Made by a program: the position numbers and the translations under genes. The notes beneath the pieces are model-generated. The model saw only the letters and a list, made by a program, of their open reading frames with translations. It made no database searches and was not told the origin of the DNA. Shown here piece after piece: positions 22,893 to 31,413 of a stretch of DNA of 64,000 nt. Source of the stretch: JAICYJ01 sp038212095. Its GTDB lineage: Bacteria > Actinomycetota > Thermoleophilia > Gaiellales > JAICJC01. The DNA lies in NCBI GenBank assembly GCA_038212095.1, contig JBBQUW010000012.1, positions 9,404 through 73,403 of the forward strand. Reading direction: 5' to 3'. The stretch's first letter is position 1, and each line of letters begins with the position of its first letter.

Positions 22893-24959
22893 GTGCGGGT
22901 GACGCGCAGCCCGCGACCCTCTCACAGCGATCGGCGCGGTCGCAGGGCACGCGCTCGGCGGCGTCGCGCCGTGGCCGGCACGCTGGCAGTGGCGCTGCTG
23001 GTGGTGGTGGTGGGCTACCTGGTCGCCGGCCGTTCGTCGTCGCACCCGACGGCTGCGACCGGTAACTCGTCGAGCCGGTCGACCACCGGTACCGGCGCGA
23101 CCGGCAACGCGTCGACGGGCGGCCCTCCGCCCAAGCCGGTGGTGCGTGTGCGCCACCTGGCCACGCTTGCCACCGCAGTACAGGACGCGGCCGTGGCTGC
23201 GTTGGGGAATCGGGTGTTCGTGTTCGGCGGCCTGGACAGCTCGGGCGCGTCGACGACGGCCATCAGCTCGGTGAACGGCGCCCAGGTCACGTCTGCCGGG
23301 ACGCTGCCGGTGGCGGTGCACGATGCCGCCGCCGCCGCCGTGGCCGGCCGGCTGCTGGTGTTGGGAGGTGGACAGGTGCAGAGCTACCCCGGCATCGGCC
23401 GCTTCGATCCGGTCAGCGGGCAGACGCACCTGATCGCCCAGCTGACCACGCCGCTCAGCGATCTTGCCGCCGCCACGATCGGCAGCACCGTGTACGTGGT
23501 CGGTGGGTACACCGGCTCGGCCTGGTCGAACCGTGTCGAGGCCGTCGCGGGCACCAAGGTGACGGTTGTCGGGCACCTGCCGATCGCCCTTCGCTATGCC
23601 GCGGTCGCACCGATTGGCAGCGACGTGCTGATTGCAGGCGGCCGGACGCAGAACGGCGTCAGCGCCGCCGTCTACCGCTTCACGCCTGCCACCGGGCGGG
23701 TTGTCCAGATCGGCTCGTTGCGCCAGCCGGTGATGCACGCCGGCGCCGGCCTGCTGGGCGGCTCGATGTACGTGGTGGGCGGCATCGACGCCGCAGGCCG
23801 TGCGGTGACGGCGGTGCAATCGGTGTCTGCGAGCGGAGCGTCCAAGGTGGCCGCGCAACTGCCCCACGCCCTGTCGGATGCCGGCGTCGCGACCGGCCAC
23901 GACAGGATCGTGGTGGTGGGCGGTAACGATGGCTCGGCTGCCGTCGCCTCGGTGCTCCAGATCGAGCTCGGCCCGGCGACGACCCAGCCGGCTGCGACGC
24001 CGGCGACGGGCACAGGTCCGCCTGCCATGTTCCGCGGCCCGCTGCCTGGCGACCTGCTGATCGCCGACCGCGGCAACAACCGGATGTTGATCGTCAACCC
24101 GCTCGGCCACATCATCTGGCGCTATCCCAGCCGGCCGGGCCAGCGCAAGCTGATGTTCGACGACGACGCCTTCTTCACGCCGGGCGGCCACTCGATCATC
24201 TCGAACGAGGAGGACAACCACGACATCGTCGAGATCTCCTACCCGTCCGGGCACGTCGTCTGGAGCTACGGCCGCTCCGGCCACCCCGGATCCGCCGCCG
24301 GGTACCTGAACACGCCTGACGACGCGTATCGGCTCCGCAACGGGCTGGTGATCGTCTCGGACAACAAGAACTGCCGCCTGATCGAGATCCGCGGCAAGAA
24401 GATCGTGCGTTCGATCGGCCGCTCCGGCTACTGCGTCCACAATCCGCCCAGCGGACTGGCGTCGCCCAACGGCGATACACCGCTGCCGAACGGCAACATC
24501 CTCGTCTCCGAGATCACCGGATCGTGGGTTGACGAGATCACGATGAACGGCAAGCTGGTGCGCAGCCTGCACGCGCCGGTGGCGTACCCGTCCGACCCCC
24601 AGCTGACGCTGGACGGCAACATCCTGCTGTCGGATTACTCCAGCCCGGGCGGCGTCGTCATCATCGACCGCCAGACCGGCAAGCTGCTGTGGCGCTACCA
24701 GGCTGTCAACGCGGCGGCACAGCTCGATCACCCGAGCCTCGCGGCGATGCTGCCCAACGGCAAGATCATCGTGGTCGACGATTACAACGATCGGATCGTC
24801 ATCATCAACCCGGGCACACAGCGGATCGTGTGGCAGTACGGCCATCGGGGCGTGGGTAGCACGGCTGCCGGCTATCTGCACCTGCCCGACGGGTTCGACT
24901 TCATCCCTGTCACCGACGCCGGCAAGCCGAACCCGTCCGCGATCGTGCACGGCCGATGA
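22893..24959 (+). CDS. Membrane-anchored kelch and beta-propeller protein
   Basis: A 688-residue protein. A basic N-terminus (RRGRRARARRRRAVAG) and one hydrophobic helix (TLAVALLVVVVGYLVAG) anchor it, with the rest outside. After a Ser/Thr-rich linker come kelch-like repeats (VFVFGGLDSSG, LLVLGGG, YVVGGYTGSAW, MYVVGGIDAAG, IVVVGGNDGSA), then a second propeller starting DLLIADRGNNRMLIVNPLG that resembles NHL/arylsulfotransferase-type propellers. Possibly a ligand-binding surface protein. Its stop overlaps the next gene by 4 bases (ATGA), an odd coupling to an alcohol dehydrogenase. Confidence 0.75.
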   Translation: MRVTRSPRPSHSDRRGRRARARRRRAVAGTLAVALLVVVVGYLVAGRSSSHPTAATGNSSSRSTTGTGATGNASTGGPPPKPVVRVRHLATLATAVQDAAVAALGNRVFVFGGLDSSGASTTAISSVNGAQVTSAGTLPVAVHDAAAAAVAGRLLVLGGGQVQSYPGIGRFDPVSGQTHLIAQLTTPLSDLAAATIGSTVYVVGGYTGSAWSNRVEAVAGTKVTVVGHLPIALRYAAVAPIGSDVLIAGGRTQNGVSAAVYRFTPATGRVVQIGSLRQPVMHAGAGLLGGSMYVVGGIDAAGRAVTAVQSVSASGASKVAAQLPHALSDAGVATGHDRIVVVGGNDGSAAVASVLQIELGPATTQPAATPATGTGPPAMFRGPLPGDLLIADRGNNRMLIVNPLGHIIWRYPSRPGQRKLMFDDDAFFTPGGHSIISNEEDNHDIVEISYPSGHVVWSYGRSGHPGSAAGYLNTPDDAYRLRNGLVIVSDNKNCRLIEIRGKKIVRSIGRSGYCVHNPPSGLASPNGDTPLPNGNILVSEITGSWVDEITMNGKLVRSLHAPVAYPSDPQLTLDGNILLSDYSSPGGVVIIDRQTGKLLWRYQAVNAAAQLDHPSLAAMLPNGKIIVVDDYNDRIVIINPGTQRIVWQYGHRGVGSTAAGYLHLPDGFDFIPVTDAGKPNPSAIVHGR

Positions 24960-26113
24960 CGGTTGATCGGGGCCACGACGTGATCGAGCCGTTTGCCTCC
25001 CAGCTGCCGGTGAGGATCCGGTTCGGTGAGGGCACGACGGCGTCGCTGCCAGAGCTGGTGGCCGGCCGGCGCGCGCTGGCAATCGTCGAGCGGGCGGTGG
25101 TGGAGATCCCATCGGTGGCCGCGGCGATCGATGGCATCGAGCTGATCGAGAAGCCCCCGGGCGAGCCGACGTTTGCAACGGTGGAGGCGGCGGCGGCGCG
25201 CGTCGCCGCGCTCTCGCCGTTGGTGATCGTGGCGATCGGTGGCGGCTCCGCGATCGATCTCGCCAAGGCCGCGCGCTTGGTGGCAGGCCAGGGCCAGCCG
25301 TTCCAGCGGTTCGTGGCCGGCAAGGTGCCGGTGCTGCCGCCGGTCGTCGAGCTGATCGCGGTGCCGACCACCTCCGGCACCGGCAGCGAGGTGTCGGGCG
25401 GAGCGGTGGTCGTGGACAGCCGGGAGGGGCGCAAGCTTGGTGCCGCGCATCCGCTGATGCGGGCGCAGGACGCGGTGGTCGACCCGCTGCTGACGCTGGG
25501 GCTGCCCCGCGACGCGACCGCGTGGACGGGCGCCGATGCGCTGGCCCAGGCGATCGGCGGCGTGATCGTCTCGAACGGCAATCCGCTCTCGGTGACCGTC
25601 GGGCTGGAGGCGTGCCGGCACGTGGCGGCCGGTCTGGCCGCCGCAGTGAGCGACGGTAGCGACCGTGACGCGCGGGCCGCGATGAGCCTCGGAAGCCTGC
25701 TCGCCGGTCTGGCTATGAACCTGTCTGACTGTGGCGCTGACCATGCGCTCGGTCACTCGATCGGCTCGACGCTCGGGCTGCCGCACGGGCTGACCGTGGG
25801 TCTGATGCTGGCAGAGACGCTGGAGGTCAACCGGCCTTGGTGCGGCGACCGTCTGGAGCGGGTGGCAGATGCTCTGGGCGAGCCGGACGACGATACCGGC
25901 GATGGCTCGCGCGCGGTACGCGCGGTGCGCAGGCTGCTGGCCGAGATCGACCTGCCGACACTGCGAGACGTGGGCGTGGAGGAGGGTCACATCGACCGGT
26001 TGGTGGAACTCTCACTGGCGGACTACTGCCTGACGGTGAACCCACGCGTGTGGAGCGAAGGGGATGTGCGGTCGGCGTACGCCGCGGCGCTCGCGCTCGA
26101 GCGCCGGAGCTAG
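24956..26113 (+). CDS. Iron-containing alcohol dehydrogenase
   Basis: A 385-residue group III alcohol dehydrogenase. The nucleotide-binding GGGSAIDLAKAARL and PTTSGTGSEVSGG segments are present, and metal-ligand His residues lie in DHALGHSIGSTLGLPHG. The family oxidises or reduces short alcohols and aldehydes with NAD(P). The start overlaps the preceding propeller gene (ATGA). The GHS-GSTLGLPHG pattern also occurs in maleylacetate reductases, which would fit the aromatic catabolic genes nearby; I cannot choose between these. Confidence 0.85.
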   Translation: MTVDRGHDVIEPFASQLPVRIRFGEGTTASLPELVAGRRALAIVERAVVEIPSVAAAIDGIELIEKPPGEPTFATVEAAAARVAALSPLVIVAIGGGSAIDLAKAARLVAGQGQPFQRFVAGKVPVLPPVVELIAVPTTSGTGSEVSGGAVVVDSREGRKLGAAHPLMRAQDAVVDPLLTLGLPRDATAWTGADALAQAIGGVIVSNGNPLSVTVGLEACRHVAAGLAAAVSDGSDRDARAAMSLGSLLAGLAMNLSDCGADHALGHSIGSTLGLPHGLTVGLMLAETLEVNRPWCGDRLERVADALGEPDDDTGDGSRAVRAVRRLLAEIDLPTLRDVGVEEGHIDRLVELSLADYCLTVNPRVWSEGDVRSAYAAALALERRS

Positions 26114-26123
26114 GCCCCAGCCT

Positions 26124-26188
26124 GGTGCCTGGCACCGCAGCCCCGTGCCTGACACCGTGCCTGGCACCACAGCCCCGTGCCTGGCACC
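26124..26188. repeat. Cluster of four GTGCCTGGCACC repeats
   Basis: Four copies of a near-palindromic dodecamer: 26124-26136 (GGTGCCTGGCACC), 26145-26156 (one mismatch), 26157-26168 and 26177-26188, two of them separated by CAGCCCC-type spacers. The same element recurs at 35965-36143. Looks like a dispersed intergenic repeat family. Confidence 0.7.
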
Positions 26189-26245
26189 AGTTCGGCCGGC
26201 GTCGACGGGTGGCCTGGCCGGCTCGGTCGGTCGCGTGGTTCGCGC

Positions 26246-26551
26246 TCACATCTCGACCTGGATCTCGCCGTCCTGCTCACGTACCGGAAACGTCTCCAGC
26301 GACGCAACCGCCGGGCCCACCAGCGCCTCGCCGGTGCGGATGTCGAACACGGCGCCGTGGCAGTAGCACTCGACCCGACGCTCGCTCAGCTGGCCCTGCG
26401 AGAGCGGGCACTCCTCGTGGGTACACCAGCCCTCGAACGCGTACAGGCCGTCCGTGCGGGCGACCACGATCGGCTCGCCGCGGTTGTCGACCTCGATCAT
26501 CTCGCCCTCGGGCAGGTCGGCGCTGCGGCCGACCGTCGTCCACGCGGCCAC
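26246..26551 (-). CDS. Rieske-type [2Fe-2S] ferredoxin
   Basis: A 101-residue protein with the Rieske cluster motifs CTHEECPL and CYCHGAVFD in a typical small ferredoxin frame (SADLPEGEMIEVDNRGEPIV). Such proteins pass electrons to oxygenases. GTG 26551 follows GGGGAG. It lies just after the glutamine-synthetase-like gene on the same strand, in a run containing a P450, so it may supply electrons to that or to a ring-hydroxylating enzyme; the reductase is not in the window. Confidence 0.88.
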   Translation of the reverse strand: MAAWTTVGRSADLPEGEMIEVDNRGEPIVVARTDGLYAFEGWCTHEECPLSQGQLSERRVECYCHGAVFDIRTGEALVGPAVASLETFPVREQDGEIQVEM

Positions 26552-26585
26552 GATCAGCTCCCCGCCATGCGAACCGGGATCACGA

Positions 26586-27914
26586 TCACAGGTGGTGGGT
26601 GTACTCGCGGAACTCCCAGTCGCTGACCCACGCCTTGTTGCGGGCCAGCTCGGCCGCCTTGATCGTGAGAAACGTCTCCACCAGCTCCGCGCCCATCGCC
26701 TGTTTGATGACGGTGTCGGCATTGAGCGCCTCGATAGCGGCGTCGAACGTGCGCGGAAGCGGCGTGCAGTGCTCTGCCGCAGGATGCTCGTAGATCAGCC
26801 CCTCGAATGGCTCAGGTGGCTCCAGCTGGCGGCGGATGCCGTCCATGCCGGCGAACAGCGCCGCGGCGGTCGCCAGGTAGGGGTTCGACGAGCCGTCGCC
26901 CAGCCGCAGCTCGATCCGGGTCGCCTTGCCCCGCTCGCGCGGCACCCTCGCCATGCACAGCCGGTTGTCATGCCCCCAGCTCACCAGCGTCGGCACCAGC
27001 GCCTCCTCGGTGATGCGGTGATAGGCATTGACAGTCGGGTTGAAGAAGGCCATCAGCGCCGGTCCGTGCTCGAGTATTCCAGCCAGGAAGTGGTGAGCCA
27101 GCGGCGACAGGCCCTCCGCCTGGTCGCCGTTCAGCAGGTTCGCGCCGGAGTCGTCGGCCAGTGAGAGGTGGAGGTGGAAGCCGGAGCCTTCGTCGTCGTT
27201 CCACGGCTTGCCGATGAACGTCGCCAGCAGCCCGTTCAGCGCCGACATCTCCTTGACCGTGGTCTTGAACAGGAAAGCGCGATCGGCGGCGTCAAGCGCG
27301 TCCGAGTGGCGCAGGTTGATCTCATATTGCGATCGCCCAAACTCGTGGTTGGCCGCGTACGCGCCCAGGCCCAGGTCGGCGCAGGCGTGCATCATCTGGC
27401 GCAGCAGGCCGCGCGGATCGGCCACCGCGCCCACCGTATAGACGTGGCTGTCGTTGTTGACGTAGCGCGTGTAGCCGTTGGGGGCGTTGGCATCGGCCTG
27501 GCAGAGGTAGAACTCAAGCTCCGGCCCCATCACCGGCACCAGCCCCTCGCTGGTGTACTCGGCCACCGCCCGCCTCAGCACGGCCCGCGAGTCGACGCCA
27601 AACGGCGAGCCGTCCATCCGGGTCAGGTCGGCGATGCACCAGGCCACCTCGGGATCCCACGGGATGCGGGCGATCGTATCCTGATCGGGCCGGGCGACGA
27701 TGTCCTGGAACCCGTGCTCGAACCCCGCCACCACGTTGTGGCGGAGGTCGACCGTCATAATCGCCTCGCAGTGTGCCGCACCGTCGTCGGCGAGATGCTG
27801 GAAGAAGCTGGCCGGGAACTCCTTGCCGCGGCAGATGCCATGCAGGTCGGGGTAGCAGATGCGGACGGTGGTAACGCCGTCCCGTTCGAGCTCTGCCAGC
27901 TTGCTTTCCGCCAT
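26586..27914 (-). CDS. Glutamine synthetase family ligase (GlnA-like, not housekeeping)
   Basis: A 442-residue member of the GS catalytic family. Seen motifs: GPELEFYLCQ (metal Glu), NHEFGRSQYEINL, the GSGFHLHLSL loop, NPTVNAYHRI, and SSNPYLATAAALFAG. The adenylylation Tyr region of housekeeping GlnA is not evident and the C-terminus is short, so a gamma-glutamyl-amine or amide ligase is more likely than ammonia assimilation. It sits at the head of the catabolic gene run, following the P450 by about 30 bases. Confidence 0.85.
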   Translation of the reverse strand: MAESKLAELERDGVTTVRICYPDLHGICRGKEFPASFFQHLADDGAAHCEAIMTVDLRHNVVAGFEHGFQDIVARPDQDTIARIPWDPEVAWCIADLTRMDGSPFGVDSRAVLRRAVAEYTSEGLVPVMGPELEFYLCQADANAPNGYTRYVNNDSHVYTVGAVADPRGLLRQMMHACADLGLGAYAANHEFGRSQYEINLRHSDALDAADRAFLFKTTVKEMSALNGLLATFIGKPWNDDEGSGFHLHLSLADDSGANLLNGDQAEGLSPLAHHFLAGILEHGPALMAFFNPTVNAYHRITEEALVPTLVSWGHDNRLCMARVPRERGKATRIELRLGDGSSNPYLATAAALFAGMDGIRRQLEPPEPFEGLIYEHPAAEHCTPLPRTFDAAIEALNADTVIKQAMGAELVETFLTIKAAELARNKAWVSDWEFREYTHHL

Positions 27915-27944
27915 CTAACCGCCCTTTCCGAGAGTGTCAGTCTG

Positions 27945-29189
27945 TCATGCGCGGGTGACGCGCACTGGCATCGACTTGTACGCGTTTGTGAAGTTCGACT
28001 CGACCCGCCGTGCCGGCGCCGTCTGCTCGATGCTACCCATCCTGGGTAGCAGCTCCTCGAACAGGATCCGCGTCTCCAGCTTGGCCAGATGGGCGCCGAG
28101 GCAGAAGTGAGGGCCACCGCGCCCGAACGTGACGTGGTTGTTGGGTCGCCGCTCGATGTCGAAGCGCAACGGGTCGGGGAACTGCCGCTCGTCGTTGTTG
28201 CCCGAGATCAGCCACACCACCACCTTGTCACCGGCACTGATACGGCTGCCGTGCATCTCGAGGTCGACCGTGGCGGTGCGCCGGAAGTGGATCACCGGCG
28301 ATGCCCAGCGCATGATCTCGTCCACCGCCGTCGACATCAGCTCCGGCTGGGCGCGCAGCCGCGCCATCGCGTCGGGGTGGTCGATCAGCGCCTTCATGCC
28401 GTGGGCGATCGACTGGCGGGTGGTCTCGTTGCCGGCCACTACGAGCAGCAGGAACATCGTGTCGAACTCCTGCTCGGTCAGCCGCCTTCCATCCTCGTCC
28501 TCCCAGTTCACGAGCTTGGAGACCAGGTCATCCTTGGGATCGTCGCGGCGGATGCCGGCGATCCGGTGCCCGTAACGGAACACCTCCATCGCGTACGGGC
28601 TGCGGAACGGATACAGGCGGTACTCGGCGCTCTCTGGGCTGGCCGGGTGCAGGCCGCCCATGTCGGGGTCGGTGTTGCCGATCATCTTGTCGCCCCACTC
28701 GATCAGCTGGTCGTCATCGGTCAGCGGCACGCCTAGGATCCGGCACAACACCTGGATCGGCAGCTGCTTGGCGACCTCCTCGATGAAGTCGAACTCGCCC
28801 ATCGGCAGGGCGTCGTCCAGGATCGAGCGGGTCAGCTCCCGCAGCAGCTGCTCGTATGCCGCCACCGCCCGCGGCGTGAAGCCCTTGTTGACGATCGCGC
28901 GCAGGCTGGAGTGCTTGGGAGGATCGGTGTCGAGCATCGACTTGCGAGCCTCGAGCTGGTCGGGCTCGAGATCCTCCAGCGCGGTCGCTCCGGTCTCACT
29001 CGAGAACGATCGCCAGTCCTTCAGCACCGTCACGACGTCGTCGTAGCGGGTGATGCACCAGAAGCCCTTGCCGTGCTCCCAGTCGTACCAGTGGACGGGA
29101 GCCTGGTCGCGCAGTAGGGCGAACGTCTCGTACGGGACACGCTCGGCGAAGGCGTCGTTGTCGAGGTGGACGTCGGCCAGCGATGTCAC
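27945..29189 (-). CDS. Cytochrome P450
   Basis: A 414-residue bacterial class P450. The oxygen-activation helix (VVAGNETTRQS), the ExxR motif (EIMRWASPVIHFRR) and the heme loop (FGRGGPHFCLGAHLAKLE, Cys ligand) are all intact. Layout resembles CYP124/125/142-like enzymes of actinobacteria that hydroxylate alkyl chains or sterols, but family assignment needs alignment. Its start overlaps the aldehyde dehydrogenase stop (ATGA), so it is in one operon with the downstream pathway genes. Confidence 0.92.
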   Translation of the reverse strand: MTSLADVHLDNDAFAERVPYETFALLRDQAPVHWYDWEHGKGFWCITRYDDVVTVLKDWRSFSSETGATALEDLEPDQLEARKSMLDTDPPKHSSLRAIVNKGFTPRAVAAYEQLLRELTRSILDDALPMGEFDFIEEVAKQLPIQVLCRILGVPLTDDDQLIEWGDKMIGNTDPDMGGLHPASPESAEYRLYPFRSPYAMEVFRYGHRIAGIRRDDPKDDLVSKLVNWEDEDGRRLTEQEFDTMFLLLVVAGNETTRQSIAHGMKALIDHPDAMARLRAQPELMSTAVDEIMRWASPVIHFRRTATVDLEMHGSRISAGDKVVVWLISGNNDERQFPDPLRFDIERRPNNHVTFGRGGPHFCLGAHLAKLETRILFEELLPRMGSIEQTAPARRVESNFTNAYKSMPVRVTRA

Positions 29190-30634
29190 GCGGTCGTCCC
29201 CTCCATGATCTGCAGCGTCTTGAGGTCAGAGTAGAAGTCGAGCGCGTACTCGCCGCCCTCGCGGCCGATGCCGCTGATTCCGACTCCGCCGAACGGCGCC
29301 GTCAGGTCGCGCACCAGGAAGCTGTTCACCCACACCGTACCGGCGCGAACGGCGCTGCCGACCCGCTCGGCGCGCGCCTGCGAGCCGGTGTAGATGATCG
29401 CCGACAGCCCGTAGGCGGTCGAGTTCGCGAGCGCAACGGCCTCGGCCTCGTCGCGGAACGTCTGGAAGGTCAGCACGGGGCCGAACACCTCTCGCTGCAC
29501 CACCTCGGAGTCATTCGATCGCGGCTCGATCAGGGTCGGCTCGTACCACAGACCGCCTATCTCCGCTCGCCGGCCGCCTCGCGCGATCCGGTCACCGGCG
29601 CCGCGCGCACGCTCGACGAAGCCCTCCACCCGGGCCAGGTGGTCGGGGTGGATGAGGGGCGAGATGGTGGTGCGTCCGTCGCGCGGGTCGCCCAGCACCT
29701 GCGCGTCGACGCCGGCGTGGAAGCGCTCCAGGAACGCATCGCGGATCGACTCCTCCACCAGCAGCCGCGTGCCGGCCAGGCAGACCTGGCCGGCATCGTC
29801 ATACTGACCGGAGGCCTTCGCCGCCGCCGCATCGAGGTCGCTGTCGGCGAACACGATCAGCGGGCCCTTGCCGCCCAGCTCGGCGGTGAACGGCACGATG
29901 TTGGCGGCCGCTGCGGCGCCTATCAGCCGCCCCGTCTCGGGCGAGCCGGTGAAGCTGATCCGCCGCAGTCCTGGGTCGGCCACCAGCAGCGCCCCGGCCT
30001 CCTCGCCGATGCCCTGCACAAGGTTGAACACCCCGGCCGGGATGCCGGCCTCGGCCACCAGGTCGGCCAGCAGCGAGCACGACAGCGGTGCCCACTCTGG
30101 CGGCTTCAGGATCACCGTGCAGCCGGCGGCCAGACCGGGCGCCGTCTTCCACGTGGACAACATGAACGGCGCGTTCCAGGGCGTGATCACCGCCGCCGGG
30201 CCGCTCGACATCCGCAGCACGCGGTTGGCGGTGCCGTTCGAGCTCCACCGCCGCTCCTGGTACGCCTCGGCCAGGTCGGCATAGGCGCGGTAGTTGCGGG
30301 CGCCACGGGCGATCACCCGCGCCCGCAGGGAGCGCTCCAGCATCGCCATGTCGAGGCACTCCACGGTTGCGATGCGATCGACGCTGTCGTCGATAAGGTC
30401 GGCCAGCCGCCGCAGATAGACGGCGCGGCCGGCAGCACCCAGCGCCGCCCAGGCCGGAAACGCGCGGCTGGCGGCGGCCACCGCCAGATCGACCTCGCGG
30501 CGGCCGCCTCGCGCGACGTCTGCCAGCTCGCTCTGGTCGATCGGGCTGATGTCGGTGAACGTGTCGTCCGAGGGCACGCGCTCGCCGTCGATGAAGTGGT
30601 CGGGCGAGACAGCGATGCCGGCCACCGCGGTCAC
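29186..30634 (-). CDS. NAD(P)-dependent aldehyde dehydrogenase
   Basis: A 482-residue ALDH. Catalytic Cys is in DDAGQVCLAGTRLLV, the general base Glu in TAELGGKGPLIVFAD, and the cofactor region in LNLVQGIGEEAG and ISFTGSPETGR-like segments. In meta-cleavage pathways such enzymes oxidise 5-carboxymethyl-2-hydroxymuconate semialdehyde (HpaE); the neighbours HpaB-like, extradiol dioxygenase and FAH hydrolases fit that. It overlaps the P450 (ATGA) and the ADC-like gene (4 bases). Confidence 0.9.
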   Translation of the reverse strand: MTAVAGIAVSPDHFIDGERVPSDDTFTDISPIDQSELADVARGGRREVDLAVAAASRAFPAWAALGAAGRAVYLRRLADLIDDSVDRIATVECLDMAMLERSLRARVIARGARNYRAYADLAEAYQERRWSSNGTANRVLRMSSGPAAVITPWNAPFMLSTWKTAPGLAAGCTVILKPPEWAPLSCSLLADLVAEAGIPAGVFNLVQGIGEEAGALLVADPGLRRISFTGSPETGRLIGAAAAANIVPFTAELGGKGPLIVFADSDLDAAAAKASGQYDDAGQVCLAGTRLLVEESIRDAFLERFHAGVDAQVLGDPRDGRTTISPLIHPDHLARVEGFVERARGAGDRIARGGRRAEIGGLWYEPTLIEPRSNDSEVVQREVFGPVLTFQTFRDEAEAVALANSTAYGLSAIIYTGSQARAERVGSAVRAGTVWVNSFLVRDLTAPFGGVGISGIGREGGEYALDFYSDLKTLQIMEGTTA

Positions 30635-31413
30635 AGCTCGCGCACCGTCTCCAGGTCGTCGACTGTGTAGGCGAATTGGAAGCGGAACCCCTTGCCGACC
30701 CGCACGGGCGCCAGCTCGGCATGCTCCTCGCCGGGCGCGGCGTGCAGCACAAGCGTTGCCGCGCCCTCATGGATCGATGAGATCGAGCGGTCGCTGCTGC
30801 GCGCCCGCACCAGCTCGTGCACGGCCGGCTGCTGCCAGCGCCCGGCCTCCAGGCGCGGAAAGTGGCGGCGGTTGATCAGCGGTGGGTCGTTGTGCGTGGG
30901 GCCACTCTCGCTGATCCGCTCCGGAGTCACCGATCCCTCAGCCAGCAGCCTGCCGTGGGCGGCCAGCGTGCCGGCGAACGTCCGACCCTCGGCCTTGCTG
31001 TCCAGCCCGAACCTGCGGGTCATGTGCACCTCACCCAGCTTCTTGGGGAAGCCCTGGATCCAGCCCCGGATCAAGGCGAAGTCACGGTCGACCCAGATGT
31101 AGGGGCACGTGGTGACGTGCTGGGAGCCGAGCATCGCGTTGGCAACCAGGAAGAACTCCTTGTACTGGCCGCGCACCGGATCCAGCAGCTCCTCGCCGGA
31201 GTCCGAGCAGGACTGCCAGTCGACGAACAGCGCAGCGCAGCGGCCCGGATCGTCCGCGAACGGCGTCAGCCCCTCCGGCAGCACCGCCGCCACAGCGTCG
31301 GGGTCGGCCCAGTACTCGATCACCAGAAAGTCGCCGACGTAGTGCCATGGCGGCGCGGGGATGATCGAGGCCGATCCTCCCGGCGACAGCGGCAGCGAGT
31401 AGCCGCGCGTCAC
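30631..31413 (-). CDS. Acetoacetate decarboxylase-like protein
   Basis: A 260-residue protein of the ADC superfamily: PAPPWHYVGDFLVIEYWADP at the start, YKEFFLVANAMLGSQHVTTCPYIWVD in the middle, and GWIQGFPKKLGEVHMTRRFG, where the Lys pair matches the region of the Schiff-base Lys of ADC enzymes. Family members include decarboxylases, aldolases and dehydratases. GTG 31413 overlaps the stop of HpaB (GTGA). In this operon it may act on a ring-cleavage product. Confidence 0.8.
   Translation of the reverse strand: MTRGYSLPLSPGGSASIIPAPPWHYVGDFLVIEYWADPDAVAAVLPEGLTPFADDPGRCAALFVDWQSCSDSGEELLDPVRGQYKEFFLVANAMLGSQHVTTCPYIWVDRDFALIRGWIQGFPKKLGEVHMTRRFGLDSKAEGRTFAGTLAAHGRLLAEGSVTPERISESGPTHNDPPLINRRHFPRLEAGRWQQPAVHELVRARSSDRSISSIHEGAATLVLHAAPGEEHAELAPVRVGKGFRFQFAYTVDDLETVREL

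Noticed and set aside
22422..25178. Very long minus-strand frame (918 aa)
   Set aside because: It is the antisense of CheW, the kelch protein and the dehydrogenase; long antisense frames are normal at this GC content.
26124..26188. Short CRISPR array
   Set aside because: Repeats are 12-13 bases with spacers of 0-8 bases; not a CRISPR geometry.
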